Both the position numbers and the translations under genes were made by a program. Of a DNA stretch of 12,950 nt, positions 9,367-12,950 are shown one piece after another; position 1 is the stretch's first letter, and each line of letters starts with the position of its first letter. Below the pieces are notes generated by a model. The model did no database searches. It was not told the DNA's origin and worked only from the letters and a program-made list of their open reading frames with translations. The DNA comes from an uncultured Clostridia bacterium (lineage in GTDB: Bacteria; Bacillota; Clostridia; UMGS1883). The stretch is from contig CANQKL010000033.1 in the NCBI GenBank assembly GCA_947624455.1, forward strand, positions 1 to 12,950, given 5' to 3'.

Positions 9367-9502
9367 GACAGTTGTCGAAAAAATCATCAAATATATTGAA
9401 AAAATATTGTTATATACCGAAAACATTCCTTACGATTCTTTTGCCGAAAATACAGTTTTGGTCGAGGCCTGCGTTTTCAATCTTAGTCAGATAAATCTTT
9501 GA
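9356..9502 (+). pseudogene. hepT: Truncated HepT (HEPN toxin) fragment, 48 codons
   Basis: The ATG at 9356 lies within the end of the MNT gene. The product starts MKNRTVVEKIIKYIEKILLY and runs to VEACVFNLSQI, which fits the first two helices of the HepT/DUF86 HEPN family. In that family the sequence then continues with a GE-containing helix and the RX4-6H ribonuclease motif over a total of about 110-140 residues. Here it changes to NL and stops at 9500-9502, so the catalytic motif is absent. I saw no continuation in another frame before the SWIM gene begins 18 bases later, so this looks like a deletion and not a single frameshift. The remaining piece should have no RNase activity. A family this divergent is recognised mainly by its place after MntA. 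Confidence 0.65.
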
Positions 9503-9519
9503 CGGGAAACAAAGTAATT

Positions 9520-11178
9520 ATGTATACTATGGACGAAATATTTGACAACACACCGGAAATTATCGTTGAGCGTGGGGAAGATTATTATGAACGCGGGATG
9601 ATAAAAAGCGTTAAAAAGGTTTCCGACAGCGAGTATGTCGCAGCCGTATGCGGCAGCGAGGACAATGCTTATACGGTCACTGTCAAGACGAACGGCGAAG
9701 AAGTTACGGAAATGAACTGCGACTGCCCGTATGAAGGCAAAGTTTGCAAGCATATAATAGCCGTACTCATAGCCATAGATAACGGCGACATTATCAGATC
9801 AAGCTCCAAAAGCGGCGGTAAAAAAGCCGACATGAGAACGATTGTAGAAAATGCGGATAGGGAAGCTTTGAATGAGTTTATTTTAGAATATGCAGACGAT
9901 GACGAGGACTTTCGAAACGATTTTATCGCGCACTTCACATCCTCGCCCGATAAAGATGAGCTTGGGCGTGTTAAAAGTGCGGTTCGGTGCGCGGTCGCGA
10001 AAAATTCTGATGCAGACGGATATGTGAATTGGCGCGGCTGCGACCAAATCTGCGCCACATTTAATGATGCTCTTGAGCTTGCGGAAAGGCGTGGCGATGA
10101 GGGACATATTGAGCATGCGTTCAATATAACTCTGTACATATATCATGAATGTCATAAGCTCGCGTCCTATGCCGACAGCAGCTCCGGCGAGCTTTCGGAA
10201 ACTATATATAATGCTGCGCTCTTATTGCATGATTTTACGGGAAATTTTTATGAAAACAACGAGCTTAAGGACGAAATATATATTAAACTCTGCCGTGAAG
10301 CTCTCAACGGTGTTTATGAGGGATGGGAAGACAGCAGATATGAACTCCTGAACTGTGCCACGGATATGGTGACAAAGGAAAATTCGACCGCGCTAGTAAA
10401 GGCTTTGGCTGCTTTAGAAAAAAATAGAGACGACGAATTTTTATCATACTATGAGGACGACGCCATGCTTGTGCGTTTGAAGATGATACAAAACACAGAG
10501 GGAAGCGAAGCTGCTATAAATTATATCAAATCCAATCTTGACAACGATGCTATGCGCGAAAAGGCCGTTGAACTATGTGCTGGGGCTGGCAATTTCGTGG
10601 AGGCCGAGCGGCTTTGCCGCGAACGGATAACAGATAATTTGCGGGCGTGTACAAAATGGGAAAAGCTGCTTTTTGAAATATGCGTTAAGTCAGGCAACAT
10701 ACCAGGGCAAAAGGAAACGGCGAAAATGCTGGCCCTTGCAGGCAATTTTAGGTATTATGAAATACTGAAGGAGCTTTTGCAAAAGGACGGTCAGTGGGAA
10801 AAAGCATATCCCGAAATACGTCTTGCGATTAAGCGGGAAACCGATAAATGGACATACATGAAGCTGCTTAGCATGGAGGGAGAATATGAACTCCTTCTTG
10901 AAATGGTAAAAGAAAATCCTTATGCGGTCTCGGAGTATGCGCCGTTTCTTGTAAAAAGATATCCCGACGAAACGCTTGAAATTTACGAAAGCGTTGTTCG
11001 CATGGCGGCAAATGATATTGACGGCCGCCCTCAGTATCGAAAACTTTGCGACATGATACGGAATATGGCGGATCTTGGCGGCCAAGAACGGGCAAAAGCG
11101 ATAATAGAATATTTGATAGACAAATACCCCCGCCGAAAGGCGCTGCTTGACGAGCTGGGAAAGCTTCGGATAAATTAG
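9520..11178 (+). CDS. SWIM zinc-finger domain protein, function unknown
   Basis: The product is 552 residues from the ATG at 9520. Near the N-terminus it has a SWIM motif, CDCPYEGKVCKH, with Cys67, Cys69, Cys76 and His78, a zinc-binding fold used for DNA or protein contact. The segment before it (IFDNTPEIIVERGEDYYERG) matches the usual start of bacterial SWIM proteins. The remaining 450 residues are acidic and helical, with repeating helix pairs resembling TPR-like scaffolds; no catalytic motif and no SNF2 helicase domain are present. A TTG at 9499 is possible but overlaps the hepT fragment; the ribosome site is weak for every start (ACGGGAAAC), and ATG at 9529 cannot be excluded. It follows the MNT-hepT fragment closely and may be read from the same promoter. 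Reading it as element cargo is inference from the flanking arms. Confidence 0.8.
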   Translation: MYTMDEIFDNTPEIIVERGEDYYERGMIKSVKKVSDSEYVAAVCGSEDNAYTVTVKTNGEEVTEMNCDCPYEGKVCKHIIAVLIAIDNGDIIRSSSKSGGKKADMRTIVENADREALNEFILEYADDDEDFRNDFIAHFTSSPDKDELGRVKSAVRCAVAKNSDADGYVNWRGCDQICATFNDALELAERRGDEGHIEHAFNITLYIYHECHKLASYADSSSGELSETIYNAALLLHDFTGNFYENNELKDEIYIKLCREALNGVYEGWEDSRYELLNCATDMVTKENSTALVKALAALEKNRDDEFLSYYEDDAMLVRLKMIQNTEGSEAAINYIKSNLDNDAMREKAVELCAGAGNFVEAERLCRERITDNLRACTKWEKLLFEICVKSGNIPGQKETAKMLALAGNFRYYEILKELLQKDGQWEKAYPEIRLAIKRETDKWTYMKLLSMEGEYELLLEMVKENPYAVSEYAPFLVKRYPDETLEIYESVVRMAANDIDGRPQYRKLCDMIRNMADLGGQERAKAIIEYLIDKYPRRKALLDELGKLRIN

Positions 11179-11241
11179 AATAGTAATATCCTTGCGGCGG
11201 TTTAATAGTGTATTTTTATGGAGGGGTTGTCTATGCCATAG

Positions 11242-11316
11242 GTTTATCCGCAGCGGACGGCGATTTACGGAAACAAGGGTTGCGAGGATACGCCTTTGCA
11301 TCACTGGAATTTTTAA
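11242..11316 (+). pseudogene. Relic of a serine recombinase 3' end
   Basis: The 16 bases TCACTGGAATTTTTAA at 11301-11316 are identical to 8850-8865, the last codons and stop of the intact recombinase. In that frame the relic reads ...GCEDTPLHHWNF-stop, against ...TRDVPIEIHWNF-stop, and aligned codons differ mostly at third positions (GAT/GAC, CCT/CCG), the pattern of diverged coding DNA. The frame is open only back to a TAG at 11239-11241, and no recombinase sequence was recognised further upstream. The arm repeat follows 10 bases later, against 38 bases in the intact copy. This is the best evidence that the right-hand segment once had its own integrase. Confidence 0.55.
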
Positions 11317-11319
11317 TAA

Positions 11320-11352
11320 CAAGTTGCTCTTACACAATCGCCCCATCTGCTG
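11320..11352 (+). repeat. Attachment-arm repeat, copy B (junction with cotJC)
   Basis: The 26 bases at 11327-11352 match copy A at 8904-8929 with three mismatches. On the minus strand this copy supplies the last codons and stop of the broken cotJC (DGAIV-stop). The junction with host coding DNA falls in or beside CAGCAGA (11346-11352 on the complement), which would also be present in an intact cotJC at its conserved Ala-Ala-Glu codons. It is therefore a likely attR-type product of integration. Confidence 0.65.
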
Positions 11353-11752
11353 CCATATCCTCAGTAAGGTTTGATATTACGTCGGACATGGAGTTTATAT
11401 ATGCCGCGTTCCAGGGAACGCCAGCGGCGTTGGCGGGGAAAATTCCGGTGCCATAATCCACATAATAATCGGCAAAACCGCCGGCCTTGATTTCCTCCTC
11501 AGAGAGGTTGCGGGTCAGTTGGTGTACTATGGTGCCGACCATCTCAAGATGGGCCAATTCCTCCGTCCCAATGTCGTTTAGCACGCCTTTGGTAACCTCG
11601 TCGGGCATGGCAAAGCGCTGAGACAAATACCGCAGGCTGGCGCTCATTTCGCCGTTGGGGCCTCCATATTGGCTTAAAATCACTTTTGCCATACGGGGAT
11701 CTGGATTCTTTATCTTAATGGGGTATTCCAGCTTCTTTTCATATTTCCACAT
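11330..11752 (-). pseudogene. cotJC: CotJC manganese-catalase-like spore coat protein, truncated by insertion
   Basis: The first 136 codons read as normal CotJC, starting MWKYEKKLEYPIKIKNPDP, with QYGGPNGE and the ligand-bearing GTEELAHLE motif, which supplies Glu and His to the dimanganese centre in this family. CotJC proteins are usually about 189 residues and continue after EDxAA with E-x-K-A-R and later an H-containing REREVVH-type motif, providing further metal ligands. Here the frame goes EDMAA-DGAIV and stops after 140 codons. The foreign tail comes from attachment arm B. The encoded protein should not form a full metal site. The ATG at 11752 has an AAGGAGG site and follows cotJB by 12 bases. 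If the element excises, the gene could be rebuilt, so it may be an interrupted gene instead of a dead one. Confidence 0.85.
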
Positions 11753-11764
11753 AAATTTTCCTCC

Positions 11765-12016
11765 TTACTTATTCCAGGGCCAGGGATCCTGAATCCACTG
11801 CCAGGGTGCGGCGGAGGAACTGGCGCAGGGCGTCAGCGGACCGTAAACGGCCTCAAATTCCTTGCGGTACTGCCCAGCTTTTTCCGTTGCCTCTTTAAAT
11901 TTTGTGAGGGCGGTCTGGCAGTTTGGATGGGTGTCGAGGTACAACTGAAGGTCATATGCGGCAAATTCGGCCGCCTGTACCCTTTTTAACATTTGCGCGC
12001 GGTCGGTTGTATCCAT
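11765..12016 (-). CDS. cotJB: Spore coat protein CotJB
   Basis: The 83-residue product matches the CotJB family in length and motifs: an N-terminal helix (QAAEFAAYDLQLYLDTHPNC), then a helix ending EFEAVYGPL, and the diagnostic tryptophan-rich tail PWQWIQDPWPW. CotJB is a small inner-coat component made with CotJA and CotJC in the mother cell during sporulation. The ATG at 12016 is preferred over the adjoining GTG at 12019 because AAGGAGG then lies seven bases away, not four. The start overlaps the cotJA stop by one base (TGATG), so the two are translationally coupled. Confidence 0.93.
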   Translation of the reverse strand: MDTTDRAQMLKRVQAAEFAAYDLQLYLDTHPNCQTALTKFKEATEKAGQYRKEFEAVYGPLTPCASSSAAPWQWIQDPWPWNK

Positions 12017-12264
12017 CACTTATCCTCCTTCTTGCAGAAGTTTTTGCCGTAAACGCTCTTAGGCAGGTCGAGTTCGGGAAAAATGGTTCCGCTTTCTAAA
12101 GCTTTATTGTAGCTGTATAGAGTGTCCAGTTCCTGCATGGGAGTGTAAGAATAGGCGATGGGCAGTTTATTTAGGCAGATACATCCATCGTTATCAGGGC
12201 AGGAGGTTCCGACATTTTCGTTTGTGACGCCGGTCATGCCCAAAAAATCCATCATATCTTTCAT
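12016..12264 (-). CDS. cotJA: Spore coat protein CotJA
   Basis: From the ATG at 12264 the product is 82 residues. It carries the CotJA signature: LPIAYSYTPMQELDTLYS, then GTIFPELDLPKSVYG. A cysteine-bearing N-terminal extension (CPDNDGCICL) precedes it. The start is set by AGGAGA at 12271-12276, six bases upstream; the frame stays open to 12489 but that extension lacks a ribosome site and overlaps the divergent gene. It is first in the cotJ operon and is followed directly by cotJB. CotJA helps place CotJC in the coat in Bacillus subtilis. Confidence 0.92.
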   Translation of the reverse strand: MKDMMDFLGMTGVTNENVGTSCPDNDGCICLNKLPIAYSYTPMQELDTLYSYNKALESGTIFPELDLPKSVYGKNFCKKEDK

Positions 12265-12303
12265 AATTTTTCTCCTTTTTGGATTGGGATAGCTCTCCCT
12301 ATG

Positions 12304-12331
12304 TATAATATGAAGATTTTTGAAAATATGT
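12304..12331 (-). promoter_or_regulatory. Possible mother-cell sigma promoter of the cotJ operon
   Basis: Upstream of cotJA the minus strand has CATATTATA (12312-12304), which fits the SigK -10 pattern CATAnnnTA, with ACA 16 bases further upstream as a SigK-like -35. The same region has ACATATT (12331-12325), close to a SigE -35, but its 12-base spacing to CATATTAT is short for SigE. The cotJ operon of B. subtilis is SigE-dependent. Which factor applies here cannot be settled by eye. Confidence 0.4.
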
Positions 12332-12332
12332 G

Positions 12333-12361
12333 TTGCAAACGGGAATAAAATGTTGTAAAAT
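12333..12361 (+). promoter_or_regulatory. Possible SigA promoter of the small cysteine protein gene
   Basis: TTGCAA (12333-12338) and TAAAAT (12356-12361) are 17 bases apart, facing the gene at 12439 and divergent from cotJ. An interrupted hairpin follows in the leader at 12370-12392: GGCG and TATC pairing with GATA and CGCC around the loop TTGC. Both elements are plausible but not distinctive. Confidence 0.35.
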
Positions 12362-12438
12362 GTATTCAAGGCGATATCTTGCGATAAACGCCTCAAAACC
12401 CCTCTAAGGGCTTTATTAAAGGCAGGAGGTAAAATATC

Positions 12439-12648
12439 TTGTTTAAAAAAGTTTTGCCAGAAGACGCCCAGTGCCGGTACTGTAATCATATCCAGGAAAT
12501 AAACGGAACATATAATTGCCGCTATAAGGGAGCGGTAAGTCCTTCCGATGTCTGCCGCCGCTATCGCTTTGATCCATTTGCCAGCCGGGGATACAGAAAG
12601 CGTGTTCTTGATACAACTGGATTCGACCCCTTAGATTTTGACATATAG
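12439..12648 (+). CDS. Small four-cysteine protein, function unknown
   Basis: The 69-residue product begins at TTG 12439, eight bases after a strong AGGAGGT (12424-12430); no ATG is available nearby. It has CRYC near the N-terminus and a second pair, Cys27 and Cys39, in NCRYKGAVSPSDVCRRYRFDP. The spacing (CxxC, 13 residues, C, 11 residues, C) suggests a bound zinc or iron-sulfur centre. I recall similar uncharacterised small proteins in clostridia with the closing CRxFRYDP pattern, but no function is known to me. It is transcribed divergently from cotJ and ends just before a strong terminator, so it is probably a single-gene unit. Confidence 0.75.
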   Translation: MFKKVLPEDAQCRYCNHIQEINGTYNCRYKGAVSPSDVCRRYRFDPFASRGYRKRVLDTTGFDPLDFDI

Positions 12649-12655
12649 ACAGAAA

Positions 12656-12712
12656 AAGCCACCGCGGACTGAGAAAACAGTCCGTGGCGGCTTTTAAAAA
12701 TTTTTTAAAAAA
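12656..12712 (+). terminator. Strong intrinsic terminator
   Basis: A 14-bp stem, GCCACCGCGGACTG (12658-12671) with CAGTCCGTGGCGGC (12678-12691), with one mismatch and one G-T pair, closes on an AGAAAA loop. It is followed by TTTTAAAAATTTTTT. It starts eight bases after the stop of the four-cysteine protein gene and isolates it from the SOS-type promoter downstream. Confidence 0.9.
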
Positions 12713-12726
12713 TTTCAAAAAAACTC

Positions 12727-12755
12727 TTGACAACGAACAAATGTTCTGATATACT
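12727..12755 (+). promoter_or_regulatory. Consensus SigA promoter with a LexA box in the spacer
   Basis: TTGACA (12727-12732) is a perfect -35 and TATACT (12750-12755) a near-perfect -10, with exactly 17 bases between. The spacer contains LexA box 1, so repressor binding would block RNA polymerase. The start site would be near 12762, leaving a leader of about 53 bases with two more boxes. Confidence 0.9.
12735..12746. promoter_or_regulatory. LexA (SOS) box 1
   Basis: CGAACAAATGTTCT has the GAAC-N4-GTTC dyad bound by LexA in Bacillus and clostridia. It lies between the -35 and -10. Confidence 0.85.
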
Positions 12756-12768
12756 GTAATCAATAAGA

Positions 12769-12780
12769 GAACAAACGTTC
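12769..12780. promoter_or_regulatory. LexA (SOS) box 2
   Basis: AGAACAAACGTTCT is a near-perfect palindromic GAAC-N4-GTTC site just after the expected transcription start, 34 bases from box 1. Confidence 0.85.
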
Positions 12781-12784
12781 TCAA

Positions 12785-12796
12785 GAACATTCGTTC
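12785..12796. promoter_or_regulatory. LexA (SOS) box 3
   Basis: AGAACATTCGTTCT repeats the GAAC-N4-GTTC dyad 16 bases after box 2, four bases before the ribosome site of the gene. Confidence 0.8.
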
Positions 12797-12814
12797 TGAA
12801 AGGGGGTTTTTGAT

Positions 12815-12950
12815 ATGACGTCTGTTTACAGAATAAAACGAGCTCACCGTCGGGCGATACTGTGCCGTCAGAGGAGGATAGCCGCGGCGGCGGTGTTGTT
12901 AGTGCTCTTTGTGGCATGGCTCTTGAATATGTTGATCTTTAACCCTACAT
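12815..12950 (+). CDS. SOS-regulated small membrane protein, probable YneA-type division inhibitor (3' partial)
   Basis: The ATG at 12815 follows AAGGGGG (12800-12806) by eight bases. The 45 visible residues start with an arginine-rich cytoplasmic stretch (MTSVYRIKRAHRRAILCRQR) followed by one membrane helix (IAAAAVLLVLFVAWLLNMLIF), the layout of a type II signal anchor. Three LexA boxes stand before it. In Bacillus and relatives the SOS-induced division inhibitor YneA has a short N-terminus, one membrane helix and a LysM domain, and lies next to lexA. The rest of the gene is outside the window, so the LysM domain cannot be checked; another DNA-damage-induced membrane protein remains possible. 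Confidence 0.65.
   Translation, partial: MTSVYRIKRAHRRAILCRQRRIAAAAVLLVLFVAWLLNMLIFNPT

Larger units (their letters stand above)
8930..11352 (+). mobile_element. Second, recombinase-depleted element between arms A and B
   Basis: This 2.4-kb segment is bounded by two same-direction copies of the arm sequence. It holds an MNT gene, a truncated hepT, a SWIM-domain gene and, at its right end, a relic of a recombinase 3' end. Both segments therefore end in the same order: recombinase C-terminal codons, then arm. That suggests two related elements placed in tandem at one site, the right-hand one having lost most of its integrase. An alternative is one element that captured a duplicate of its own end. 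Confidence 0.4.

Noticed and set aside
10690..11346. 218-codon minus-strand ORF across the SWIM gene and arm B
   Set aside because: It overlaps the 3' half of the SWIM gene and the cotJC tail. Its residues look like random antisense translation.
11208..11456. 82-codon plus-strand ORF through the arm into cotJC
   Set aside because: Its second half is antisense to cotJC; only the relic frame ending at 11316 has support from the repeat.
12443..12847. 134-codon minus-strand ORF over the terminator and LexA region
   Set aside because: It crosses a strong terminator, a promoter and the LexA boxes, with no coding signal.

Overview
The window looks like the chromosome of an anaerobic, spore-forming Firmicute, probably a clostridial or ruminococcal species. 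It has a complete cotJA-cotJB plus a broken cotJC spore-coat operon, strong AGGAGG-type ribosome sites, GAAC-N4-GTTC LexA boxes, a clostridial-type large serine recombinase and a giant secreted-type protein. No tRNA, rRNA or CRISPR array was seen.

Layout, left to right. (1) 1-6881: the 3' part of one very large multidomain, probably exported protein, whose start lies outside the window, followed by a GC-rich hairpin. (2) 7104-8929: a 49-codon ORF overlapping a large serine recombinase gene, then a putative attachment-site arm about 40 bp past its stop. (3) 8930-11352: a cargo segment with its own promoter, a MntA-type nucleotidyltransferase, a HepT toxin gene cut to 48 codons, a SWIM zinc-finger protein, a short relic of a second recombinase 3' end, and a second copy of the attachment arm. 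(4) 11330-12264, minus strand: cotJA, cotJB and the 5' three quarters of cotJC. (5) 12439-12691: a small four-cysteine protein with a strong terminator. (6) 12727-12950: a textbook promoter with three LexA boxes driving the start of a small membrane protein, probably an SOS cell-division inhibitor of the YneA type.

The main point of interest is the junction at 11345-11352. CotJC normally runs on for about 50 more residues after its conserved EDxAAE motif, which carries a manganese ligand. Here the reading frame leaves the family exactly at that motif, adds four or five foreign codons and stops. The foreign sequence is a near copy (23 of 26 bases) of the sequence just downstream of the intact recombinase, in the same orientation, and both copies are preceded by the same 16 bases encoding the end of a recombinase. 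The simplest reading is that serine-recombinase elements have integrated, probably in tandem, into the catalytic-site codons of cotJC. This recalls the sporulation intervening elements known in sigK (skin) and spsM (SP-beta), where excision in the mother cell rebuilds the gene. Whether this element excises, and where the other half of cotJC lies, cannot be decided from this window; the prediction is that it lies to the left, outside it.
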